A stretch of 64,000 nt of DNA from JBBQVS01 sp963792705 (GTDB taxonomy: Bacteria > Chloroflexota > Ktedonobacteria > Ktedonobacterales > Ktedonobacteraceae), in NCBI GenBank assembly GCA_963792705.1, contig CAWBXD010000012.1, positions 558,001 to 622,000 on the forward strand, in the 5' to 3' direction. Below, in pieces: positions 27,380-35,208 of this stretch (positions within the stretch are counted from its first letter, which is position 1; the number at the start of each line of letters is the position of its first letter). Made by a program: the position numbers and the translations under genes. Below the pieces are notes generated by a model, which was not told where the DNA came from, did no database searches, and was given only the letters and a program-made list of their open reading frames with translations.

Positions 27380-28062
27380 ACACCAGCGAATGAGTTTGGT
27401 GATCCTGTAGGAGTTACCTGTAGCCCAAACTGAACATCAAGGACTGCATGCAATTCGATACCATTGGGCGCAACGCCTGCTTGACCATGTAGGAAATCAA
27501 AGAAGCCAACGCCAGTCACAGTTACAGGCACATTGGCCGTCTGAAAGCTGCTAGTGGGAGTATACATTGCATCGAACTCCGAACGGGCTTTCTGAATACT
27601 GGATAGCAAGAGGCTAGTGGATCCAACACACGTTGGATTGGGAATCTCACCGATCATCGTGTTGCCATTTCCATCGTTGAGGACCAAGTGATAGTCGGAA
27701 TCGGCCTCTAACTTGTATTCGACCAAGGTGGCATGGATTTGAAATATGGTGGTCTCGGTTGGCTGGACGCGGTTGCTGGATGGAAGAGTACTCGGTGCTG
27801 GCAATGCTGCTAATGAGGCAATCGTGGTCTGGGTCGTAGCTTGAAGATTAATCAGACTTGCATCGGCATCTGTGCCAGTCTTTACCGACCAGCGTTCTAC
27901 TCCACAACCGCCGCTAAGCGGCTCCTGATCTTCTTCCGAATTGTCATCATGTTGTTGTTTCGTAGCTGGATGTGAGGGAACAAGTGCGGCATATGAAGAA
28001 GGTACAACGATAATCGCACAGAGAGTCAAGAACACGAGAATTAAAATAATCCGTATTTTCAC
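27370..28062 (-). CDS. Secreted hypothetical protein
   Basis: About 230 residues. GTG 28062 follows AAGGAG; the longer TTG start begins inside that ribosome site. The N-terminus is a Sec signal (KIRIILILVFLTLCAIIVV, then SSYAA cleavage region). The mature protein begins with a charged segment, then GCGVERWSVKTGTDADA, and ends with GVGFFDFLHGQAGVAPNGIELHAVLDVQF. This pattern occurs in uncharacterised exported proteins of actinobacteria and chloroflexi (recalled, not searched). No catalytic motif was recognised. It stands alone between two hairpin regions. Confidence 0.72.
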   Translation of the reverse strand: MKIRIILILVFLTLCAIIVVPSSYAALVPSHPATKQQHDDNSEEDQEPLSGGCGVERWSVKTGTDADASLINLQATTQTTIASLAALPAPSTLPSSNRVQPTETTIFQIHATLVEYKLEADSDYHLVLNDGNGNTMIGEIPNPTCVGSTSLLLSSIQKARSEFDAMYTPTSSFQTANVPVTVTGVGFFDFLHGQAGVAPNGIELHAVLDVQFGLQVTPTGSPNSFAGVHN

Positions 28063-28185
28063 GCAAAACTCCTTCAACCAAAGTTAAAAATTCTCAAATA
28101 GAAAGAGAACAATTCCTTACATGATGAACGCTTCGTAGAGGACGTTTGGGGCAACATCGTCAAGTCTTCAGACTCCTACAAGCAA

Positions 28186-28262
28186 ACAATAGAAGTACGC
28201 AGAAGACGAGGCTGTATGGTGAAGTTCACCATACAGCCTCGTCTTCTGCGTACTTCTATTGT
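28186..28262. terminator. 38-bp-arm palindromic terminator
   Basis: Near-perfect 77-nt palindrome: arms 28186-28223 and 28225-28262 with a single central base. It includes the stop codon of the F1-beta-like gene (CAATAG at the arm edge). It is the longest perfect stem in the window. Confidence 0.8.
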
Positions 28263-29323
28263 CTATTTGCCTTGGTCAGTGCTTGTTCTACAGTGCCGAC
28301 GAGATAAAACGCTTCGGGCGGCACATCATCGTAGCGGCCTGAAAGCAATACTTCAATATCGCTTAGTGTTTGTGTAAGTGGAACAAACTCTCCTGGCTTG
28401 TCGGTAAACTGCTCCGCTACAAAATGTGGGTGCGTAAGAAACTGTTGTATGATGGCAACACGTTTGAGTAGTCGTTGATCTTGCTCTAACTGGTTCTCTG
28501 CAGTTTGTACTATTTGAGCTTGTTGTAGGAGTTGCTGTACCTGCTGTGCGATCTCGATATGCTCTCGACTTGCGATACCGTCCATCAACAAGCGAGAACT
28601 CGAACGTTGTCTATCAACTGTAGGCCATAGATTTTGTTTTGCCAATTCCTGGCTAAATATGATGCGTCCATCAAGTTTGTGGAACACCATTTGCTCTTCG
28701 CGCTGTATTGTCTCTTCATCGCCCGGACGCAATAGAAGAGTTGTTATCCCTCTTTCATAAGCAATTTGTTTGAGTTCAGGCATTTCCATCAGCTTGCATT
28801 GCGTGGTGGCCTGCTTGTCAGCGACTAGCAATACTTCATGTCCCTGGTCACGCAAATGTCCCACTATGGTCAGCGCAAACTGCACAAGACGCTGATGTAT
28901 GGTAGTGTTATTAGTATTTTGCTCGAAAAGCAGAACTATTTTGTCCTGCATACCTAGTTCCTCTATAGCATCCGTCAGTTCGCTCGCTTCATAGCTACCT
29001 TCGTCCATACCGACACAGACAATATAGCCATTATAATGCATTATGACGTTATGCATCATCTCTTCCACAAGTGCTAGTTTCCCTACACCTGGAATGCCAA
29101 ACAAACTAATGATGCCACCGTAGGTGAGTGGGGCAAGCAGGTCAACAGGCTTCACGCCAATCTCTAACAGGCTACCAGACAATCTTGGTGTAGTCTTTTC
29201 GGCGTCAACATGCTGTAACAACTCGGTGAGAAGGAGTCCTTTTCCGTCGAGGGGTTCACCTTGACTAGTAAGCACACGCCCTAAAACCTGCTTGTCACTA
29301 AAAGTTTGTCGTGTGTCATTCAT
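28256..29323 (-). CDS. Stand-alone degenerate F1-ATPase beta-like protein
   Basis: 355 residues aligning by eye with ATP synthase beta from about its residue 80 to the end: VLGRVLTSQGEPLDGKG, then LAPLTYGGIISLFGIPGVGK, DGRIIFSQELAKQNLWPTVD, SSSRLL, HPHFVAEQFTDKPGEFVPL and YDDVPPEAFYLVGTVEQA. The N-terminal barrel is missing. The P-loop reads GIPGVGKL (76-83), lacking the Thr after Lys. The catalytic GERTREG region is replaced by MDEGSYEA, and DELSEED is absent. It is therefore unlikely to be a rotary ATPase subunit. It lies 12 bp after an ECF-sigma/ankyrin gene, with AAGGA in the gap, so the two are translated together. Role unknown. Confidence 0.85.
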   Translation of the reverse strand: MNDTRQTFSDKQVLGRVLTSQGEPLDGKGLLLTELLQHVDAEKTTPRLSGSLLEIGVKPVDLLAPLTYGGIISLFGIPGVGKLALVEEMMHNVIMHYNGYIVCVGMDEGSYEASELTDAIEELGMQDKIVLLFEQNTNNTTIHQRLVQFALTIVGHLRDQGHEVLLVADKQATTQCKLMEMPELKQIAYERGITTLLLRPGDEETIQREEQMVFHKLDGRIIFSQELAKQNLWPTVDRQRSSSRLLMDGIASREHIEIAQQVQQLLQQAQIVQTAENQLEQDQRLLKRVAIIQQFLTHPHFVAEQFTDKPGEFVPLTQTLSDIEVLLSGRYDDVPPEAFYLVGTVEQALTKANRQ

Positions 29324-29335
29324 GAGGATATCCTT

Positions 29336-30556
29336 TCATACTTGTACTGGACAGAAAAGCAATGATTGCACCTCAACATGTCCTCTTTTCTCCGCCCACG
29401 CAAGGGGTGTTAGTCCAAACTCATCGCATATTGTTGTATCAGACCCTTTGTCGAGCAGAAGTTGTACGACTCTAGCATGACCTTTTATTGCAGCCCAGTG
29501 TAGTGGTGTTCTGTGCGCTTGTCCATGCACATTCAGCATTGCCTCATACGCGAGAAGGTGTGCAACAATGATAGTGTTCCCGTTCATCGCGGCCCAGTGT
29601 AGTGGCGTTAAGCCACAATCGCTTGCAGCGTTTGGATTAGCTCCATGTGCAAGCAGCAATTCAACCATCGTGTCTTGCAGTAATGAGGTAGCTTCATGTA
29701 GTGGTGTGATGCCCATGCGTGTCTGAGCATTCACGTTAGCTCCGTATTCAAGCAACAGAGATGCGAACTCAAGGTGTCCGTATTTCGCGGCTTCATGTAA
29801 AGCGGTATAGCCATGAGGACGTGCTAAGTTTCGGCACCATAAAGAGGCAGGATTGTTTGTTGTTTTGGTGTTGACCAGCATTGGATCGCTTTTCAGCAAC
29901 GCAAGCGCGTCGTCAATATCACCTGTTCGCGCGGCTATAACGAGACGTAGTTGCATTGAGAATGCTATTTCGTGCGAGAGTTGTTGTGTCTGTATAGTAT
30001 CGCGTACCGCGTCCATCGTGTAAGTTAGTTTATCGCGCAGGTGTTTTCGTGCATCAAACAACCGCTTCTTTACTGTGCTAACAGGCAATTCCAGGAATGC
30101 CGCAACCTCTTTCAAAGCATAGCCTGCACCATAAAAGAGATGCACAAGTAGACGTTCATGCTCTGGCAGTGTGGTTATTGCGCGTTGGACCGTCGCTTGT
30201 ATCTCATAGCCTTCAATAATGAGCGCAGGGTTAAGGTCATCTAGTGCAACGTCAATACTGTTCGCGTTCTCCAATGAAATTGTATGAAATTGCTTTCCAC
30301 GTATTAGCCTATCTCCTTGTCGTAAAAGAATGCGACGAAACCACCCAGGAAATGCGTCTGGCTCACGTAGTGTAGGAAGATGAAGATAGGCCTCGACAAA
30401 TGCTTCTTGCGCCACATCTTCGGCAAGCTGAGCATCTCTTAACATACTATACGCAGAAGTGTAGGCCATACCTTGAAAACGCTGTACCAGAGCACTAAAC
30501 GAGTCTTTATCACCGTTCTGTGCTGCTATTACCAAACTAGAAAGTGGTTGCATCAT
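29336..30556 (-). CDS. ECF sigma factor fused to ankyrin repeats
   Basis: 406 residues. Residues 1-75 are sigma region 2 (AAQNGDKDSFSALVQRFQGM, QLAEDVAQEAFVEAYLHL, FPGWFRRILLRQ). About 120-180 is region 4 with a helix-turn-helix (LPEHERLLVHLFYGAGYALK then EVAAFLELPVSTVKKRLFDA). Residues about 205-400 are five to six ankyrin repeats, with TALHEAAKYGHLEFASLLLE, TPLHEATSLLQDTMVELLLA, TPLHWAAMNGNTIIVAHLLA and TPLHWAAIKGHARVVQLLLD. The ankyrins probably bind a protein that controls sigma activity, replacing a separate anti-sigma factor. It is followed after 12 bp by the F1-beta-like gene, the obvious partner candidate. Confidence 0.92.
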   Translation of the reverse strand: MMQPLSSLVIAAQNGDKDSFSALVQRFQGMAYTSAYSMLRDAQLAEDVAQEAFVEAYLHLPTLREPDAFPGWFRRILLRQGDRLIRGKQFHTISLENANSIDVALDDLNPALIIEGYEIQATVQRAITTLPEHERLLVHLFYGAGYALKEVAAFLELPVSTVKKRLFDARKHLRDKLTYTMDAVRDTIQTQQLSHEIAFSMQLRLVIAARTGDIDDALALLKSDPMLVNTKTTNNPASLWCRNLARPHGYTALHEAAKYGHLEFASLLLEYGANVNAQTRMGITPLHEATSLLQDTMVELLLAHGANPNAASDCGLTPLHWAAMNGNTIIVAHLLAYEAMLNVHGQAHRTPLHWAAIKGHARVVQLLLDKGSDTTICDEFGLTPLAWAEKRGHVEVQSLLFCPVQV

Positions 30557-30641
30557 CGCTCGCCCCTAGAGTTACTTTGCCTTTTGCCTTTCCTACTATA
30601 AGGTACCAGTTTGAGAATGAAAGGTTACAATATATTTTTTA

Positions 30642-30703
30642 ATAAGGAATAGACACAAGCGAGAATGGGCAGTTACCCATTCTCGCTTGTGTCTATTCCT
30701 TAT
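30642..30703. terminator. Very long perfect hairpin terminator
   Basis: Perfect 28-bp arms (ATAAGGAATAGACACAAGCG... and complement), 6-nt loop, flanked by T-rich sequence on both sides. It separates the dipeptidase gene from the sigma-ankyrin unit downstream on the same strand. Confidence 0.8.
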
Positions 30704-30710
30704 ATTTTTT

Positions 30711-32078
30711 TTACTGTCCCATCTTCTCTAAGAAGCTGGCAACGGTGCGAATGCCCTTGAAGAATTGGTCGAGCGAGTATTTTTCGTTGGGCGCGTGTAA
30801 GTTGTCATCAGGCAGGCCAAAGCCCATCAGGACAACGGGTGCGCCTAGTATCTCATAAAACAGGGCAGCAATGGGGATGGAGCCACCCTCGCGCAGGAAT
30901 ACTGGTTCTTTGCCGTAGTTCTCCTTGAGTGCCTCCATAGCAGCCTTGATTGGGGGACTATCGGGTGTCACAAGGATACCTTCGCCGCCATGCACGTTGT
31001 GTACTTTTACGGTCACATCGGGCGGTGCAGCTTCCTGTACGGCACGTTCAAAGAGTTTGAAGACCTCCGCAGATTTGAGGTCGGCTGGTAAGCGCAGACT
31101 GATCTTAGCTGTGGCTGTGGCTGGAATAACGGTCTTCGCGCCTTCGCCCACAAACCCACCCACAATGCCATGCACCTCAAGTGTTGGGCGGGCCGCGATG
31201 CGTTCCAATGGTGGGTACTCTAGTTCACCAGACAGTTGGGAGACACCCATCTCTTCACGTAAGGACTCGTTGATATGCAAGGGGTCATTATGCCAGAATT
31301 CTTTTTCTGCATGCGTCGGCTTACGCAAGTCGTCGTACAATCCTGGAATGTGAATATGTCCGTCGGCATCTTTTAGACGACTAATGATAATGGCGAGTCC
31401 ATGTAGTGGATTGGGAGCTACTCCACCATATGAGCCTGAATGCAAGTCGCGCTTGGCTCCTTGCACCTCAACCTCTGTGTAGATGATGCCACGTAAACCA
31501 GAGATAAGTGCTGGAATATCCTTTGCTGGCATATGAGTATCACAGATGAAAGCGGCATCACATTTTAGCTGTTCAGGTGACGTTCTGACATAATGGTCAA
31601 TAAATTCGCCACCTGCCTCTTCCTCGCCCTCGATGAGAACACGCACATTCACAGGTAAGGTGCCGTTGACGCTCATGAGAGACTCTAATGCCTTGAACAC
31701 CAGCATAGTCTGACCCTTGTCATCACATGCACCACGACAATAGATATTGCCATTGCGTATCGTTGGCTCAAACGGTGGACTTTCCCATAAATTGACAGGA
31801 TCGACGGGTTGCACGTCGTAATGTCCATAAATCAAAACTGTTGGCTTTCCTGGTGCCTTAAGCCACTCGCCATAGACAAGTGGATGGCCTTGAGTTTGTA
31901 TGAGGCCGGTCTGCTCGAAACCGATGCGCTGCAGTTGTGCCACCGCATAGCTCGCGGCGCGCTGCATATCCTCCGTATGCTCAGGCAATGTGCTGATACT
32001 AGGAATACGTAGCCAGCCCTTTAAATCCTCAAGAAATGCGTTCTCATGTGTTGCAATATACGTCTCTACCTGTGTCAT
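30711..32078 (-). CDS. M20 family dipeptidase
   Basis: 455 residues, normal for M20 peptidases (PepV/CNDP-like). Dinuclear zinc site elements are visible: VLIYGHYDVQP (His and catalytic Asp), YCRGACDDKGQ (bridging Asp), IEGEEEAGGE (catalytic Glu and ligand), FICDTHMP, and a C-terminal His in DDNLHAPNEKY. The lid/dimerisation domain is in the middle (RDLHSGSYGGVAPNPLHGLA). Cytoplasmic enzyme cleaving dipeptides. ATG follows AAAGGATATC. The transcript is separated from neighbours by hairpins on both sides. Confidence 0.95.
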   Translation of the reverse strand: MTQVETYIATHENAFLEDLKGWLRIPSISTLPEHTEDMQRAASYAVAQLQRIGFEQTGLIQTQGHPLVYGEWLKAPGKPTVLIYGHYDVQPVDPVNLWESPPFEPTIRNGNIYCRGACDDKGQTMLVFKALESLMSVNGTLPVNVRVLIEGEEEAGGEFIDHYVRTSPEQLKCDAAFICDTHMPAKDIPALISGLRGIIYTEVEVQGAKRDLHSGSYGGVAPNPLHGLAIIISRLKDADGHIHIPGLYDDLRKPTHAEKEFWHNDPLHINESLREEMGVSQLSGELEYPPLERIAARPTLEVHGIVGGFVGEGAKTVIPATATAKISLRLPADLKSAEVFKLFERAVQEAAPPDVTVKVHNVHGGEGILVTPDSPPIKAAMEALKENYGKEPVFLREGGSIPIAALFYEILGAPVVLMGFGLPDDNLHAPNEKYSLDQFFKGIRTVASFLEKMGQ

Positions 32079-32147
32079 AGCAAGATATCCTTTCTTTTCT
32101 TTTGGAAACAGATACTCGCTATGGTATCAATAGCAACAAAGATTGTC

Positions 32148-32218
32148 TAGTAGGGAAAAAGCAGGAGGTGAGGTTGCACAGTATTTGTGCAACCTCACCT
32201 CCTGCTTTTTCCCTACTA
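32148..32218. terminator. 33-bp-stem hairpin terminator after a 27-codon gene
   Basis: Perfect 33-bp arms (32148-32180 and 32186-32218) with a 5-nt loop. The stop codon of the small gene (32216-32218) is the last part of the right arm, as seen for several longer genes in this window. Confidence 0.8.
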
Positions 32219-32299
32219 ATTAGTAGTTTCTTCAGGACCATCATCGTCGGTAGAGCTGGGGCTAAAGGACAATAGGAAGGATGTTGTGGTACTCATCAT
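32216..32299 (-). CDS. 27-residue small peptide gene, divergent from the NB-ARC/TPR regulator
   Basis: ATG ATG at 32299 with AAGGAAA 8 nt upstream, 27 codons, TAG at 32216-32218 lying in a 33-bp-stem terminator. The peptide starts MMSTTTSFLLSFSPSS and ends with an acidic, Thr-rich tail TDDDGPEETTN. It is too short for usual gene callers. The context (good ribosome site, own terminator, divergent HTH/TPR regulator 190 bp away) suggests a real transcript of one short peptide. It could be a signalling peptide, a precursor of a modified peptide, or a leader. No function is established. Confidence 0.55.
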   Translation of the reverse strand: MMSTTTSFLLSFSPSSTDDDGPEETTN

Positions 32300-32490
32300 G
32301 TGCGTTTTCCTTTCGTTCCCATGTACTAAAGGGTTTATCAACCCTGTTTCGTTATGCCTTAAGTATGCCTTGTACCACTTTTAAAAAACATATCGTATAT
32401 TTATCATTTAGGAGTCTCTTTTTTTAAATGTCTATTGAGAGCGTCTATTTATTAAGTGCAAGAGAAGATTTTGTAAGGAGTAGTCGGAGC

Positions 32491-35208
32491 ATGGCAAAAA
32501 AGAGTAAACCTATTCTACCTAATCAACGCTTAAAGCAACAACGCGCGGAAAGGGGTTGGTCTCAACTCTATGTAGCACAACATATCGGCACAAACGCTTT
32601 TACTATAGGGCGATGGGAGCGAGGAAAGAGTACGCCAAGCGCATACTTCCGCGTAAAGCTTCGTGACCTCTTCAAACTGGATGACAACACGTTAGGCTTT
32701 GTTGGAGAAGCTAACTCTGCGCGTCCTCTTCATCTTTCGACAATTCATGAGGATACATCACACCATTCCTTACCTACTCTTTATGACCCAGCTATTCCAC
32801 CATTACCAGTACAGATACATGAACTTGTGGGACGCAATGACTTGCTCCGACAGCTAAAAGAGCATCTCATGACACATCACGCACTCGCGCTTTCCGCGTT
32901 AAATGGCCTACCCGGAGTAGGTAAGACCGCACTTGCCAATCAGCTTGCACACGATAGCGACATTCTTACACATTTTCAACATGGTATTCTCTGGGCAGGT
33001 GTAGGCCAGCAACCGAATATGACAAGCCTACTTAGTGCATGGGGTGCATTGCTGAATATCGCACCTTCTGAAATAGCAACGCTCACGAACACAGCGACAT
33101 GGGCTAGTACGCTGCGCGATATCATCGGTGCGCGTCGCATGTTAATCGTGCTCGACGACGTGTGGAGAATCGAAGATGCTCTTACCCTAAAAATCGGAGG
33201 TCCTCATTGTACCTACCTACTGACAACACGCTTTCCACAGTTGGCAGTACAATTCGCGGCAGAGGACGCAACAGTTGTACATGAGTTGAACGAAGATGAT
33301 GGTCTCCTTCTCCTGGCACGTTTCGCGCCAGCCGTTGTCGCCCATAATCAAGATATAGCGCGAACATTGGTACAGGCAGTTGGTGGCCTTCCACTTGCAT
33401 TGACAATCATGGGTCGCTATCTTCATCTCCATGCACATAGCAACCAACCGCGTCGCATTCAATCGGCCTTGACACGCATACAAAGTATGAAGGAACGCCT
33501 CCTTCTGACACATCCAAGCAATCCAGCCACACGTTCTCCAAGTCTTCCTACAGGTACGTCGTTTTCCTTGCAAGCGGTTATTGCATTAAGCGATCAGCAA
33601 CTTTCACCGGAAGCACAACAAGCACTTCGCGCGCTTGCAATTTTCGCTCCGAAACCAAATACCTTTTCAGAAGAGGTTGCGCTTATAGTTTCTAACGTTC
33701 CTACACATGTGCTTGACGATTTAGAAAATGCTGGCTTGCTAGAATTGGACAGTACAGGTCGCTATAGCTTGCACCAGACTATAACTGATTATGCTCGTCT
33801 TGATACGCCTGATAGTCAAGCGGAACAACGTTTTGTGCAATATACAGTCTCATTTACACAGAGATACTCAAAAGAGTATGTGCGTCTGGAACGTGGGACG
33901 GTAAATCTTCTTACCGCACTGCATCTCGCCACGAAACACGAAATGTATGAACCCCTTACACAAATTGTGTTAGCGATGGCACCATTCTGGGATGCGCGTG
34001 GACAGTATGATCTTGCCGAAACCTATTTGCAACACGCCCTTGTAGGGACCGCTTCCTCGCGTCCTTTTCCCCCATCGACCAACAACGGGGGCATGAAAAA
34101 TGGTTCAATCAATGCTGACATCACAATTGGGAACGAGAACACGAGGAAGCGGTCCCTACAAGAACACGGTGAGAGTCGGTCTTTACAAGAGCATAGAGAT
34201 ACAACAAAAGCGCGTCTTCATCTCGCACTTGGACGTGTTGCTGAACGGCGTGGTACGCTAGAAGCGGCTGAAGAGCATTATGAGGCAGGTTTCGTGCTTG
34301 CTAGCCAGCAGAATAACCAGGAACTCATGAGCAGTCTGCTAGCTAATCGTGGCGAGACAGCAATCAACGCTGGCAACTTTGAAGTCGCTATTAAGTTTGC
34401 GGAAGAGGGATTAACTCTCGCACGTGCGCTTGGTGACGAATGGCGAATAACCGCCCTTCTGAAAATTCTGGGTGAGGCGGTGGATTGCTTCGGGGAATTT
34501 CAAAGAGGCGACCGACTGTATCTGGAAGGGTTAGCTCTGGCACGTAGCATTGGCGATTGGGAGACGATGTGTACGCTGCTACAAAACTTAGGTGCGAAAG
34601 CAATCAAGCGTGGGGACTACACACTTGCGCTAGTGTACGTACAAGAGGGTTTGGCTAAAGCACGCGAGATGGAGCACCGTCAGCGTTTGAGTGCCCTTTT
34701 GATGTTGATGGGGGTGATTGCCATTCGGCATGAGGGCTATGAACAGGCAAGAATTTACTATCAAGAAAGTCTTGATATCGCACGTAGTATTGGGCATCGC
34801 GTTCGCCTTGGCAATGTGCTGCAAAATTTAGGTATGTTAGAGGGTTCGCTGAAACACTACGCACTTGCGAACACGTATTTTCAAGAAAGCCTTGAGATTG
34901 CCCGTGCGGTTGGTCACAAGTGGCTGATTAGTGAGACACTCAACGAGTGGGGCGAGGCCTGCATTGGGCACGGTGACTGGTCTCAAGCAAAGAAGTTTTT
35001 TAGCGAAGCACTTCCACTTGCACAGACCATTAGAACTCAGGAATTGATTGCTCATGCATTTTTCGGTATGGGGCGTATTGACGCGCACGAAGAGCATTAT
35101 GAAGAGGCGCGACGCAAAGGCCAGCAGGCACTTACCATCTTCGGGGCAGAACGCCATGAACGGATGCATGACGTTCTTCAATGGCTAAGCAAATTACCAG
35201 AAGCATGA
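32491..35208 (+). CDS. HTH-XRE / NB-ARC / TPR regulator
   Basis: 905 residues. N-terminal XRE helix-turn-helix (LKQQRAERGWSQLYVAQHIG, FTIGRWERG). An NB-ARC ATPase starts about 115 with HELVGRNDLLRQL, P-loop NGLPGVGKTALANQLA, Walker B RMLIVLDDVW and GGLPLALTIMGRYL, followed by a winged-helix region (LHQTITDYARL). The C-terminal 390 residues are TPR repeats, e.g. GDYTLALVYVQEGLAKAREM and EGYEQARIYYQESLDIARSI. A 120-nt dispersed repeat (34041-34160) is inserted in frame in the TPR array. STAND proteins of this type are inducer-gated switches; TPRs often bind peptides. ATG 32491 follows AAGGAG. Confidence 0.92.
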   Translation: MAKKSKPILPNQRLKQQRAERGWSQLYVAQHIGTNAFTIGRWERGKSTPSAYFRVKLRDLFKLDDNTLGFVGEANSARPLHLSTIHEDTSHHSLPTLYDPAIPPLPVQIHELVGRNDLLRQLKEHLMTHHALALSALNGLPGVGKTALANQLAHDSDILTHFQHGILWAGVGQQPNMTSLLSAWGALLNIAPSEIATLTNTATWASTLRDIIGARRMLIVLDDVWRIEDALTLKIGGPHCTYLLTTRFPQLAVQFAAEDATVVHELNEDDGLLLLARFAPAVVAHNQDIARTLVQAVGGLPLALTIMGRYLHLHAHSNQPRRIQSALTRIQSMKERLLLTHPSNPATRSPSLPTGTSFSLQAVIALSDQQLSPEAQQALRALAIFAPKPNTFSEEVALIVSNVPTHVLDDLENAGLLELDSTGRYSLHQTITDYARLDTPDSQAEQRFVQYTVSFTQRYSKEYVRLERGTVNLLTALHLATKHEMYEPLTQIVLAMAPFWDARGQYDLAETYLQHALVGTASSRPFPPSTNNGGMKNGSINADITIGNENTRKRSLQEHGESRSLQEHRDTTKARLHLALGRVAERRGTLEAAEEHYEAGFVLASQQNNQELMSSLLANRGETAINAGNFEVAIKFAEEGLTLARALGDEWRITALLKILGEAVDCFGEFQRGDRLYLEGLALARSIGDWETMCTLLQNLGAKAIKRGDYTLALVYVQEGLAKAREMEHRQRLSALLMLMGVIAIRHEGYEQARIYYQESLDIARSIGHRVRLGNVLQNLGMLEGSLKHYALANTYFQESLEIARAVGHKWLISETLNEWGEACIGHGDWSQAKKFFSEALPLAQTIRTQELIAHAFFGMGRIDAHEEHYEEARRKGQQALTIFGAERHERMHDVLQWLSKLPEA
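34041..34188. repeat. Dispersed inverted-repeat element, type A, in frame inside the NB-ARC/TPR gene
   Basis: Arms TGTAGGGACCGCTTCCTCG (34041-34059) and its complement (34142-34160), exactly 120 nt end to end, so the reading frame is kept (40 codons). A third degenerate arm (GAGTCGGTCTTTACA) ends at 34188. The interior is homologous, in reverse orientation, to the 120-nt intergenic copy at 36912-37031. It encodes a low-complexity Ser/Asn/Gly-rich loop between two TPR units. Confidence 0.92.

Noticed and set aside
28256..29323. Genuine ATP synthase beta subunit (atpD)
   Set aside because: The N-terminal barrel, P-loop Thr, catalytic Glu region and DELSEED are missing, and there are no other ATP synthase genes.
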